DNA of 64,000 nucleotides from Cryphonectria parasitica EP155 (lineage: Eukaryota > Ascomycota > Sordariomycetes > Diaporthales > Cryphonectriaceae): positions 5,202,759-5,266,758 of the forward strand of contig NW_024468911.1 of the NCBI RefSeq assembly GCF_011745365.1, given 5' to 3'. Position 1 is the stretch's first letter, and each line of letters begins with the position of its first letter. This document shows positions 12,570 through 22,931 of the stretch, in pieces. The notes below the pieces were generated by a model. That model was not told where the DNA came from. It did not search any database and saw nothing but the letters and a program-made list of their open reading frames with translations. Position numbers and translations under genes: made by a program.

Positions 12570-13544
12570 GGAATTCGTTCCTTAAGGATGCAGTCAGCAT
12601 ACCTGCTGACTAGTCCGAGCGCCCAATCGAGTGAGGCTCAAACGAGGGGGAAGCCCATCCTAGCGACCCGACTCCGCCATCCACGCCGCAGCTGCAACAA
12701 TATATTAACCCTCCTTTCCAAAAGTCCATTTGTACAAGAAATTATGAACCCTCAATCATCAGCAGATCAATCGAGCACACCCCGCCCCTTACATAATCCC
12801 AGAACCTAGCACATACACAAGGTAAGCAGCACTGTAGCTGATCTGCAATCAGTTCAGCCTAATTGTTTCTTTCACAGCCGCTCTTCCGAGCTCTTTCAAG
12901 ACTGCTGCATAAGCACCTAATCAGCCTGATCTCTCGAGAAAAGCTTTTATTATGTGCCTAACCAACGCTCCCGGCTCGGGCCCGGACACGAGAGCCTGGG
13001 CTTCGAGCCTCACTAACGTTAAGAACATAGATAATGTTGCTCCGTTTAAGTTCTATACTCATATCTTGTCTCGGATAGCAGTGGCGTAGCTCGCAATGTA
13101 ATGCAACAGCTGGGTTAGAAAAAGGCTACTCCATCTCATCTTAACACCTCCTTGTTCGAAGTATAGGCTTTTAGCCTAATGAGGACGCCTAGTTCTAGAA
13201 GCTCAAAATAAGCTGGCGATATGATAGATCATATAATTCCCAAAGGTTCACAGCCAGCATCATTTCGGTAGTAGCAAGAATAGATCAGTTCTGACAAAAT
13301 AGAAGTTTGAGGTTTGATAACCAGCTTTGTGTTGTGCTTTTGGCATTAAGGGACAAGGTTGGCATTCAGTTAGTTACGAAATGCTGACTGGTAAGCCTCC
13401 TGCATTGATCAGTCTTAGTCACTTCGGGGCTAGCTACATTCTACTCGGGTTGCGAGCTACCAAGCTAGACATGATTTTTTGAATATCCTGAGGCATTCAG
13501 ACCTAGGAAGCGGGTGTTCGATCAATGGCAGGCGTATAGTCTAG
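12570..13544. other. Intergenic stretch
   Basis: No gene recognised. One short open frame at 12588-12809 has no motif. The sequence reaches the likely core promoter of the secreted-protein gene at its right end. Confidence 0.45.
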
Positions 13545-13553
13545 TATAAAAGG
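13545..13553 (+). promoter_or_regulatory. TATA box of the secreted-protein gene
   Basis: TATAAAAGG, about 250 bp before the start codon at 13805. A good consensus TATA box in a stretch with pyrimidine-rich DNA after it; the transcription start is not otherwise visible. Confidence 0.5.
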
Positions 13554-13804
13554 ACCTTTTCTTGTCTCTCAATCTTGGATTCAATTCGAAGATAATTATA
13601 CCGAACCCATTCAATTCAAAGCAGCTCCCTTCATTTTCAAGTTCTTTGTACGATCATCGTGTATTTCACGTCAACAAGCTACTTTCTCCTCCTCTTCGTG
13701 TAATTCAATCACAAGTCAGTCCTTCTATTGAAATGATTATGACTTTTGTTGAGATTATGAAATACTGAATCATTGTGAACTTAGACAAATCAAGATCAGG
13801 CAAT

Positions 13805-14152
13805 ATGCACGTCTCCATTATCTCAGCGATTGCAGGCCTCGTCGCCGCCGGAGCCGTCAGCGCCTGTGCTTGCACGAACAACGCCGACGCGGGCCGCTGG
13901 GTGGACAGCTCGTCCCCAGGCGCCGTGGCGGCCGACTTGGCAACCGAGGGCGGTGGCTGCCGCTCGGGGTCGGAGCAGGGCTATATGTGTGTCTCCATCA
14001 CCAACCCGAACGAGTCGATCGAGGAGTGCATGGCCAACTTCGCCATTAATGCGCAGAGCTACCATAGCGACTGGTTTCTCTGGACCTCGATTGACTGCAC
14101 GGATGGTGATAGCACTGCCACCCTCAGCATCACCGGCAGTGCGCCAGCTTGA
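13805..14152 (+). CDS. Small secreted cysteine-containing protein
   Basis: Predicted 115 residues, intronless. The start at 13805 gives a typical signal peptide: short N-terminus, then a hydrophobic run ISAIAGLVAAGAVSA with a likely cleavage before CACTNN (about residue 20). The in-frame start 30 bases further up would put charged residues before it and is less likely. The mature part is about 95 residues, acidic, with seven Cys (CAC, GGGC, YMC, EEC, DC), so two or three disulfides are possible. No transmembrane segment, no repeat. Codon use is GC-rich compared with the AT-rich DNA around it. Small secreted proteins of this type in plant- or insect-associated fungi are often effector candidates; nothing in the sequence shows a target. 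No relative recognised. Confidence 0.72.
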   Translation: MHVSIISAIAGLVAAGAVSACACTNNADAGRWVDSSSPGAVAADLATEGGGCRSGSEQGYMCVSITNPNESIEECMANFAINAQSYHSDWFLWTSIDCTDGDSTATLSITGSAPA

Positions 14153-14868
14153 GTGGTGCGGGAGGCGTTAGAGCTCGAGAGGATTGATGGGCTTAGTACA
14201 TGAGGGCAGAGTCCTTTGGGTTTCATAGTCTTTGCTTTGTTATGCAGCTGGTTTGCAATATTATAAAACTTTCGGCCGAGTTTTCTTGTCGCTTTGAGTA
14301 CTATTGGCCACCCCGTATGAATGCGAGCAATTCCAGCTAAGCCCTGTTGCTGTGTCACCGTTATCTGAACCATTGCAGGTCAGGATCAGAACAAATATGA
14401 GTCGGATCAAAAGTACATCAGGCGATGAGAACCGTAGCGACGGCGACAGAGCCGAGGGTTGGGGGAGCGACGCGTTGAATCCAAGTGAAATTATATAATA
14501 GATAGATATAAGTGCGTAGAGAAGATTATAAAAGCAATACTGCTATGCTTATTGAATAGATTTCACTAATATGTCACTGTTAAAGTGTAAGATATATTTA
14601 ATAGAGATTATCTTCAATCTCTTCATAATTTTGAATCTTTGTATCAAGCAGGTCCGCAATTATAGCACCGATCAGCATAGAGATCCTAGTATTAAAGCAG
14701 TACTACTTCACTTCAGGCTTGAAAATATCAAAGGCGAAAGGAGTCTATAACGCTCTTAGAGAAAGCTTGATCGAGGAGACTAACCGATTTATTCTGGCTC
14801 TCCAACCACCGGATTCGCGAGAATGTTATAGCAATTAACCTAGCTATTAGCAGTAGAATCGCCCCGAT
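14153..14868. other. Intergenic stretch
   Basis: Nothing recognised beyond the 3' flank of the secreted-protein gene. AT-rich from about 14490. Confidence 0.45.
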
Positions 14869-15135
14869 TTAGAAACTCCGAGTACTTATATTGTTAGCTA
14901 TCATTAGCTTCGCAAACCCTTTCTCGATACTCCTGGCTAGCTCGTCCTTGTACTGGCCAAAGAAATTATTGAGGATCTTGTCGACGTTGTCGACTACGTT
15001 ATCAGGAACAGGGCCTCTGTTCTTGACGCTGAGTTGATGTAGGCGATCGTTGAAAATGCTGGGAGTCACATTGGAAAGCACATCGAACTCTTCCGGAGTG
15101 TATGTAATTGCATAGAAACCTCTATTCCGAAGCAT
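14869..15135 (-). pseudogene. Fragment of an unrecognised protein gene
   Basis: An 88-residue minus-strand frame with natural protein character: GFYAITYTPEEFDVL, then a mixed hydrophilic helix-rich part VDNVDKILNNFFGQYKDELA and RSIEKGFAKLMIANN. The frame continues upstream of the ATG without a stop for several codons, and readable pieces follow past the stop (WLESQNKSVSLLDQAFSKS in the same frame), interrupted by more stops. This looks like the tail of an older gene. No family recognised. Confidence 0.35.
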
Positions 15136-15831
15136 ACGGTTTGCGGAAATCAGACCTACAAATCTGCAGGCAAGGAAGTACCAGCTCGAAAACTAGAAAG
15201 CTTTACAGAGATGTACTCTCATCAATGGTCTAGCGGAAAAGTTTGGCAACTAAGCTTAGCTAACTCCTATAGTAGTGAGAAACAAATCCAGTTGTCTAAA
15301 TATATTGCTGACTGAATAATGAACCAAGTCAAAGCTAGGTATGCTGATTATATTAACTAGGTTGCCTTGATACAACTTACATGTAACAGACTTCTCTTGG
15401 GTGAGGGACTGCTACATGAACCTGTTAAAAATGAGCGCCCTTTAGAAAGATATGAATATATTTGAAAATATAGAATTCATTAAATCTAAACTTTCTGCAT
15501 CCGCTAATTCAGTTCATTAGCTCCTCATAGAAATTGGCTGTTTAAGCATCATTCAAACCTTTTCTTAGTGGACCTATTCTAGATAAACATTCCAGCTTAT
15601 ACTCATAAAAACCCTGATAAGAGCAACAAAGTTAAGAGTATGTAAATGTGTTTGAATAGACTTCATTGAACCTCGCCGGTGAATTGCAGAACCCTCGCGT
15701 AGGAGAGGTCGCCTTTCCTAAAAACAGCTTCAAGAAGTGCACCCGATGCTTCCCTGCTGATTCTCTACTACTATGGTACGTTGTTAAATCAGGTCAATGC
15801 ACCTCTAGTTGCCTATTGCACCCTATATGCG
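15136..15831. other. Intergenic stretch
   Basis: AT-rich sequence with no gene, RNA or repeat that can be supported. Confidence 0.45.
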
Positions 15832-16095
15832 GTTTGTTTGTTTATTCTATTTAACGCCCAGTAGAAAAGAAGCAGGCTATGTAATTTGCAGACCTCCCGA
15901 AGGGTACAAGGCATGCTGAGCCAGCTTTGGCCGAAGGAAACTGCGAGCTACCCATCCAGCGACTTAAATTCCATCAGCCCGGCCTCTCCGCGCCTCCGTA
16001 TGCGAGTTGTGGCTAGGAGAAAAGGTCAGAGGCTAGGCCTCAGATGTCCTAACCTCACCTTGTCTACAGTAGCAATCCTGAGGCACGGTTTCATA
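15832..16095 (+). repeat. Dispersed repeat, copy A
   Basis: Starts with a GTTTGTTTATT run and TTCTATTTAACGCC, and contains GACCTCCCGA and CTATCCAGCGACT-like blocks (here CCCATCCAGCGACTTAAA). The same order of blocks occurs at 35003-35275. Copies differ by many substitutions and small indels. The family could be the end of a retroelement; no coding part is seen. Confidence 0.7.
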
Positions 16096-16701
16096 AGTGC
16101 TTGTCATATGATCGTAGAATGCACCTGCGAAGGAGGCTCCTGGTTACACAGCTACGTACTTAAACGGGAAATTTCGTAGCTGGGGTAGAAGGAAGGCTTT
16201 TCCTTTCCTTCTGTATCCTGAATGCTACACGCCCACTTTGGATCAATTCCACTGATACTGACCACACTGTCGTGGCGTACTTGAAGAGCTGAAGAGCCCC
16301 TTGCGCCCTAGTCAGTTGGCTGGTTATGAATTGAAAGAGAATTCCTTGACGACAAGATGTCTCCAGAGGAGGAGACCTATAAGATTACCAAGATCTATAG
16401 TCACCAAACCGCGGAAGAAGGTAATATGTACTCTGCTTGAAGTTTTTGACGGGTTACTACTGCCAATCTATGAAAAGGATGACGGTTCTCAATCGGCTGC
16501 ATCGAATGTTCTCCGCCCGCTGTATGAAGTGCCGATACGTACTGAAGAGGTAGCTTCCGCTATGATAGACCACGATGTGTTGATAGTCCGATTAGAAATA
16601 CCCGCGCAGTAAATCATAGAAGCATAGGTTAATATAAAACACTATAGTGGCCTCGAAGGCGTGGAGACTATGGAGATGCACAGAAGCTTCACATTTCTAT
16701 A
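16096..16701. other. Intergenic stretch downstream of the monooxygenase
   Basis: Holds one plus-strand frame of 103 residues at 16301-16612 without a recognisable domain or signal. No firm gene. The 3' end of the monooxygenase transcript should lie at its right side. Confidence 0.4.
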
Positions 16702-18076
16702 TCAAGAACCTCCACTCCACCATGACCTGAGATTGTACAAAAAATTATACGTCCAATATCGGAAACAGGCAGGTAAAGCCGCAGCAAAGCTTTTCTGGTA
16801 GAAATCACCCCACCAAACATTCAAAGACCAATGAAGGTATGATCGACGAACCACTCTTGTCTCCCATTGTTGCCAAGTGATGGTACCCTCCAAATACTCC
16901 CGAACGGCAGCGACATGGTATGCAGCCTGAGAAACTCCCAGCGCTGCGTGAGGACGAAACTGCGATAGAGCATCGCCAATGAGTAAGATGCGGCCATTTT
17001 CAAAAGCAGCATGCGGTGAGCAGTAGTCAGTGACAATTTGGAGGGAAGGCTGTTCTATCTTAGTTGCAACCTCCAAAAACGGTCCCGGTAGTGGAAGACG
17101 CTCTGCCTCCCGGACATGGGATGCCCAGATATCACTGCGGACGCGTCCTGGGGGTACAAAGTTGCGGTGAGAGTGTCCGTCGATGCCATCAGTCATAATC
17201 TCATCCATGTCGTCGGTCGACTCATTGGTGTACCAAATGAAATTGAGAAGCCGTTCGCCTCGTTGAAGAGACCCGTTAACTCCTGGTATCATATACATGA
17301 CGCAGGAAGAGTTTCGTGATGTCTTGTGAGCAATGACCGACCTCTCGAACAAGTCCAGAGTCGCAGATGAAACTTTGTCTTCCGGGACTAATCCTCGCCA
17401 CATTACATACCCAGCGTACTCGCGCTGAACATCCGGTAGGTAAAGTGCCCGGATCAAAGAGTTTGGTCCGTCGGCACCAATAACAAAGTCGGCTTGGACA
17501 TGCTCCAGCTCATGGGAGTTGGTATCCAGAACCGTGAGGGTAATTGGCGAATCAGTGTCCTCAGGCCGGCGGACTTCAAGCACCTGCTTACAAGTTTCGT
17601 AAGTGGAACAACCCGCTTCGAATGCTTCTCCAGCTTCTGCGAAATATTGGCTGATGTATCCATTGAAAAGCCATCGAAGCCGATAAAAGACTGCATCCCA
17701 ACTCGTAAGATCACGGCGCCCGGCAGCGAGACGACGGATGGTGTTGTCGTGACCAAGAATGAGCAAGCTGGTCACCGTGTGAGAAAGCCGTGGGCCGTGA
17801 CAGTCATGATCTTCGAGAAAGGCTTGTGCATTAGGACCGAGACCAAGCCCCGTTGCCTGGCTTTTACGTTCGCTTCCGTGTTGTTCTAGTATCCGGACAA
17901 TGAAGCCCGCATGTTTCAGGGTCACACCGCAAAGCAACCCGGCCAGCGAACCTCCTACCTGTTCAAAGGATGAAATTAGTAAAGGCTCCTGAACTTCATG
18001 CTCGATTCTCAAAAATATCTCCACTTACGATCACCACTGTCAGGTCCCGCGTTCTGCCAGATTTGTCTGCAGACAT
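16702..18076 (-). CDS. FAD-dependent monooxygenase (class A, dihydroxypyridine/salicylate hydroxylase type)
   Basis: Model complement(join(16702..17958,18029..18076)), 434 residues. Exon 1 encodes MSADKSGRTRDLTVVI, and the intron (GTAAGT...CAG, 70 bp) joins it in phase to VGGSLAGLLCGV, restoring the N-terminal dinucleotide fold; without the splice that motif has no proper start. Other class A landmarks: ATGLGLGPNAQAF, the GADGPNSLIR block (DG motif), WRGLVPE, and LIGDALSQFRPHAALGVSQAA (second FAD motif, GD). The layout is closest to fungal 2,6-dihydroxypyridine 3-monooxygenase-like enzymes, which hydroxylate aromatic rings with NAD(P)H and O2. Cytosolic, no signal or clear membrane segment. 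Divergent from the carboxymuconolactone decarboxylase-like gene 413 bp away, so co-expression is likely. The real substrate is unknown; a polyketide aromatic or pyridone-like compound is an inference from the neighbours. Confidence 0.9.
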
Positions 18077-18489
18077 CACCGAAAAATTGAAGGGCAGCCG
18101 AGGGGTGGGGTAAGGGTAAGTCAGAAAGACAGACAAACAGGTGGTTGCTTGAGTCTTCTTGAGTACCTAAGACTTGTGCCAAAAGTTGGGACTTGTAAAT
18201 TCGGTTCAGCTAGGTTAACGTGACACGGTAGGTAGTTATAAGAAGAACTTGCGTTTTGGAGTTGGTTTGGAACAGTCAGTGGGGGCTGGCATGGCGCCGA
18301 GGCAGAAAGGATCCAACACCTAGCCACTGACGTCCGAATGCGTAGACACTGTAAGTCCACGTAATTATTTAAATCCATCTAGGCCCGTTTCTAAGCCTAC
18401 ACCGCACAGTTCAGCTGGACAAAAACAATTTGAAGAAACCGCTCATTTTTCACTTCTGATCATACTTTCTCAGTACTCTTGTCTTCACA
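18077..18489. promoter_or_regulatory. Shared divergent promoter of monooxygenase and decarboxylase-like genes
   Basis: A 413-bp interval between two start codons pointing away from each other. A TATTTAAAT stretch near 18366 could serve the rightward gene. No binding site for a named regulator can be assigned by eye. Confidence 0.55.
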
Positions 18490-19145
18490 ATGGCACCTCG
18501 CTTCCCCCTTGACCGAGCGCCAGACCCTGCAACGAGGCATACCTTGGAGACGCAGATGAACATGTTGCACTCTGGTCGTCTCCCAGTCATGGCAGAGGAC
18601 CGCAGTGAGATGCTTGGGTGGTGCGCCCCTTTGAGGTACAGTCACTCGACTTCTCAGATCCCGAGATCTAGAGTTGACCCGTCAAACAAACACTAATTGG
18701 ATGTATTATTCCACGTCTCAGCTATGCCCCAGACAATGTGGTACGGGCTTTCATGGATCTCAGCAAGGTGTCATTCCAACCGCAACACGCCAAGCCTCGC
18801 AACCGAAAACTCGCCGTAACTGCATTCATCTCGGTCACTCAGATTCCTTACATGCGGCATTGCCATCTGATTATTGGAGAAGCAGATTTGGGTTTCTCGG
18901 CAGATCAACTCAGGGACGCGCTGGCGGGAACCATGCCAGAAGGCCTGAATGACGAAGAACAAGCTGCGTACAATTTCGGAAAATTGCTAGCGACCCAGCG
19001 CGATCCAATAAAGGATCAAATTTGGGAAGAGTTTGCAGGAAAGTTGCAGAAATCGGAGATTGTCGGCATCACAAATTTTGTAGGTGTATATCAGTGGCTG
19101 GCTCTCCTGACCCAGCTTAACGGGGAGGATGATAGATGGAATTAG
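18490..19145 (+). CDS. Carboxymuconolactone decarboxylase-like (AhpD-like) protein
   Basis: Model join(18490..18635,18722..19145), 189 residues. The intron runs GTACAG...CTCAG with a CTAAT branch site and joins PLR-side codons to SYAPDNVVRAF in phase. The product has the CMD fold features: helical N-terminus with RLPVMAEDRSEMLG, then RNRKLAVTAFISVTQIPYMRHCHLIIGEADLG split across the usual core helix pair, then GLNDEEQAAYNFGKLL and a C-terminal EIVGITNFVGVYQWLALLTQ. The classical CxxC of AhpD peroxidases is absent; a lone Cys sits in RHCHL. Fungal relatives act as decarboxylases, dehydratases or non-redox helpers in secondary-metabolite and aromatic pathways. Pairing with the divergent monooxygenase suggests a joint step on a ring-oxidised substrate; this is inference. 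Confidence 0.85.
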
Positions 19146-20417
19146 ACGAGCACGAACAAAACAAAATCGACAGTCTCTACCGGACCTAACAATTGCCCCG
19201 CAATTTGAGACAGTCCTCAAAGATCGCACTCGTCTCCAATTGTGTTTTTTTCTCTTACCTTTCTGTCTTTAGCAGTATTGGAATTCGCCCGCTTCTCAGT
19301 ACCCCATTCCTCCGAGTAAACCAAACCAAAGTTGTCCACCCTCCCAACACTCATAAAGAATTCAGATATTTTGAAGCAATCGCTGATTTAGCTATGATAC
19401 TTACTGTGATATTCAGACGCACCCTCAGAATGTGTGACAACCTCGGGCCACGCGATACTGATCGAGGCACTGGGCCGCAGCCTTCCTCATTGGGCACCAG
19501 TTTCTATCACCGGCGGTTCTGCGGAGATTCTGCAGTGTGATGATCGGCAGCCGCAGCTACCTGCTTCAGAAAATAGCTTCAGGTCATCTCCGATCCACAG
19601 TGAACGCGCTGTCCAAATAACTGTGTCGTGAGGATGGGACGTTTTCGATAGTGCGGGCCATCAAGTATACAGTACCTCATCCTATTCAGGCAAGGCTGAG
19701 GGGTCCCAATCAGGACCGTATAAATGATTGGCTAAGCCGGAAAGACAACGGGCGCAGGGATTATGATCCTTTCCAGCACAACACGAAAGCCACAGTGTTA
19801 CTTTGATTTATCAAGTGACTTTCAGCTCTCATTACGCGGCCAAGTTATATCAAGGTAGTGGGCCCCAACAAGAGCAGTTCGCCAGTCTAATCTTTAGTTT
19901 GGACCCCAAGTCAATGTCACAGTTGGCTGCAAGTTGGTTGCTTCCATGCAGCCAACCACTTTCTTCCAGATGGTCGGCCCCAAATTCTCGCAAACCCAAG
20001 CCACCTTTCCCCGAAGGTTTTTAGTTGGAGTCTTTGGTGGAGATACTACTTAGCCTGATCCTCGCACAATCAACCTCGTCTAGCTAGACGGGATGCCAGT
20101 CATGGTCGTTGGGATGTGCAAGTGGAATCCACTGGGGGCCGGGTCGTTGATATGGGCTGTCGACTTGTCATTGTATTTGCTCGTACAAGTTCTGGAAGAC
20201 CTGGGACTCATACTACAAAGCCGGACTGCGAGTCCTACCATTTGATACCCAGGGAGTTGACCGTCACCACAGATCTCTTTTATGGCTCGAGTTCCCTACG
20301 AATCTCCCATCTTTCCCCCTTCGGTTTGGACAGCCTTTACTCCTATTTACACAACCGCGACAAGAAGTCTTGCTGGATCTTACGCTCATTCAATATATCC
20401 TTACTGTAGACCTCAAA
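19146..20417. other. Intergenic stretch
   Basis: About 1.27 kb without a supported gene. Several short open frames overlap on both strands and none has a motif or splice-linked partner. Confidence 0.45.
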
Positions 20418-21764
20418 ATGTCTACCACTGATGATAGAGGCCCAGCTTTTCGGGCATTTCTCATTGTAATGATGGTCATTATGGTCGTCGCCCTCCTTCT
20501 TCGGTTCATCTCCAGGACCATGCTTCCGAAATCCGCGCGGAATCACGAGAGCAGTCTGATTTGGTGGGACGACTACCTTGCTTCAGCGGCTACGGTAAGT
20601 ATAAAGACATCAATTGACAGCTTGTAAAGTCTTCTGACGATACAATGGCAGGCCGTAGAGATCGCTCTATTCTCCATGGAACTCGCGATGATCAATGCCG
20701 GGTTTGGTCGCCACATAGAGACCTTGGAGGTCGACAAGATCTTATACCTTTCCAAAATGAATTGGGCTAGAGACTTTGTCTATGATACAGCTCTATTTCT
20801 GAGCAAGCTTGCTGCGCTTTTGTTCTTGGCTAGGGTATTTCCTCGCGCTTCAAACACTAGGCGGTTTAATTACGCTCTCTGGACAACTCTTGGCCTGAAC
20901 GCAGCTTGGCTTATAGGTATCTACTTTGGAACCATCTTTTTCTGTTGGCCCATATCAAAGAACTGGATGACAACAGAGTCTGGGTACTGCGGAACGCAGT
21001 TCAACCTTTTAGTAGGGAGTGCAGTCCCTAGCGTGGTCATCGACCTCATCATTCTTATCCTCCCGTTGCCGAAGCTTTGGCATCTCAGGATCAGTCGAGT
21101 AAAGAAGGTCGGATTGATGTCCGTCTTCATTCTGTGATATTGGTAATCTATCCCAACCCTTGCTGTCTTGGGGTGGTTTTGCGTACTAATCTCCGCCCAG
21201 TGTCGTTGTTGTGTCGCTCGGTCGTCTCATTACTATCACGACCCAACTTGATGCAGTAGCAGCGGACTTTACTTGTAAGTTCGACCAGGCGTGGGACACA
21301 CTCGTCCTCCAGCAATGCTAACACGAATAGACGCTCTTATTCCTACCTATTACTGGGTATCGGCTGAAGTCCCAGTCACTATCGTCTCGATTTCCCTTCC
21401 AGCCATGTTACCTCTCGGCCGTCACCTAAGCAGTAACTTCTTCACCCCACTGGCATCAATTGTATCTTCTTATATAACGACCGAAGGTCGAGCATCAAGG
21501 TCGCGAATCAACACCGCAGATCCCAACAACCGTGGAAACCACGCGTCTCAGTACGCTGATGGAATCCGCCTCACGTCAAGGGATGAACAGGGACGTTTTC
21601 CCAAACGTCCATCGGCTGATAGCAATGAGCAATCTTTGCTGAGTTCGGAGACGTACGCAGCTAAGGTTCAATATGCACGAGGTCCCTCCGACTACAGCTA
21701 TGAGGTCCCTGATGGTGCCATTCGGGTGGACAACCAGGTCAGTATCAATAGACATATAAGCTAA
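20418..21764 (+). CDS. Rhodopsin-like (SAT4-type) seven-helix membrane protein
   Basis: Model join(20418..20594,20652..21133,21201..21274,21331..21764), 388 residues. All junctions keep frame; the second donor is GTGATA, not the usual GTAAGT or GTATGT. Helices visible: FLIVMMVIMVVALLLRFISR, the segment around VEIALFSMELAMI, TALFLSKLAALLFLARVF, ALWTTLGLNAAWLIGIYFG, LLVGSAVPSVVIDLIILILP, VFILVVVVSLGRL, and the last around WVSAEVPVTIVSISLPAM. WWDDYLA, CGTQFN and ISRVKK are landmark loops of the fungal rhodopsin-like (SAT4) family. The last 100 residues form a hydrophilic, Ser-rich cytoplasmic tail. Family members are integral membrane proteins of unknown ligand, often found in secondary-metabolite loci or expanded in pathogens. 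It lies between the tailoring genes and the alcohol oxidase. Confidence 0.9.
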
Positions 21765-22833
21765 GGGCGGGGTCGTCCAGCCGAGAGGGGTGGCGACGAA
21801 GGTCTCTATGAAGAATATCACACAGCTCAAGCTGTCCTGTCAAGATGCGCTTGGATGCACCCCTTAAGCATACAGGTCGATTCACCCATCAAACAGGGAT
21901 TTCTGGATGCTCGCCTTAGCCCAGCATGTGGAACGCTGATGGACAGGCGGTCGTGGCCCTCAGAATTCGGCTTGCTTGGTGAGACGGGAGATAATCGAAG
22001 GCTTCGGGTGAATTGGTCGCTAGTAAGGTCCTCGGGTCCTTTTGCCCAATTCCCCGGACTATGTACATAGTAAGTAGCTAGCTAAGTAACAAGACCGCAA
22101 GGTTAGCCTGGGACCCCATGCGATTAGTAGTGCTGATTGAATGAACATAGTTTCATCGCAAAGTAACAAAGAAATATCCGTCTTTCCTAGAGCATTGTAG
22201 TAATTTCATAGTGTTGGACAAGTACTCTCCTCTGGACTCACAAAATTATTCCACTGGTTGGCAAGTTAGCATGAGGCATTTCTCTCCCTTGGCCCCCACG
22301 AGCAGTCTATTACACCCTCTAGCAGCGTTGGGGTCCATTTTCTTGTTGGGGTCCATTCTCTCCCCTTTGGCCCCCACGAGTAGCGCCGCCACGACCCCCA
22401 AGTATTAGTAGGAGTGAATGTTTGCACAACCTGGAGTACCAACTGCAGCGGAGGAATGGGTAGCATTGTCGCATCGCCTTCTGATTCGTTGGTCGAGGAG
22501 CTTCTGATGTTCCCTTGCGACGTTGCAATCTACGTGGGAGTCTCCCTAAAGCCGCGTTGTATTTTTGATACATGCCAGTCCTTGAAGAAATCGTGAGTGT
22601 GTAGCATACCGGTCGACCCCCGGGCTGACGATGTGGAAAAGAAACTGGAGGGCTACCCAGGCATGGCTGTCTATCATACTTGAGGTACACAGCACTTCAC
22701 TGTGGATAACGTATTTTTTCCGAATATTGTTGGTTTCGTCCACCATGGACCCACTATTCATGATACACACTGCCACCAACACCACCAAGCTCTAATTCAA
22801 ACACAACAATGGAGGTTGGCTATAGTACATATA
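21765..22833. other. Intergenic stretch left of second Pogo element
   Basis: No gene supported. It contains a small local duplication (see repeat at 22279) and ends in the TA duplication (22832-22833) of the transposon. Confidence 0.45.
22279..22384 (+). repeat. Short local direct repeat
   Basis: TTCTCTCCC followed by TGGCCCCCACGAG occurs twice, about 78 bp apart, and TTGGGGTCCATT occurs twice between them. A small tandem duplication with slight divergence. Confidence 0.55.
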
Positions 22834-22888
22834 AGTCAAAGGGGGGGGTTTTGGGCCGGGGTAGTTTTGGGCCACCCTGGCCACCCTC
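22834..22888 (+). repeat. Left terminal inverted repeat of second Pogo element
   Basis: 55 bp; GGGCCACCCTGGCCACCCTC at its inner end; pairs with 24635-24689. Confidence 0.95.
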
Positions 22889-22931
22889 GTCAAATACACA
22901 CACCCATATATATATATACTGTTTATCTATT

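Noticed and set aside
16301..16612. 103-residue plus-strand frame
   Set aside because: No recognisable domain, promoter or conservation clue; may be chance.
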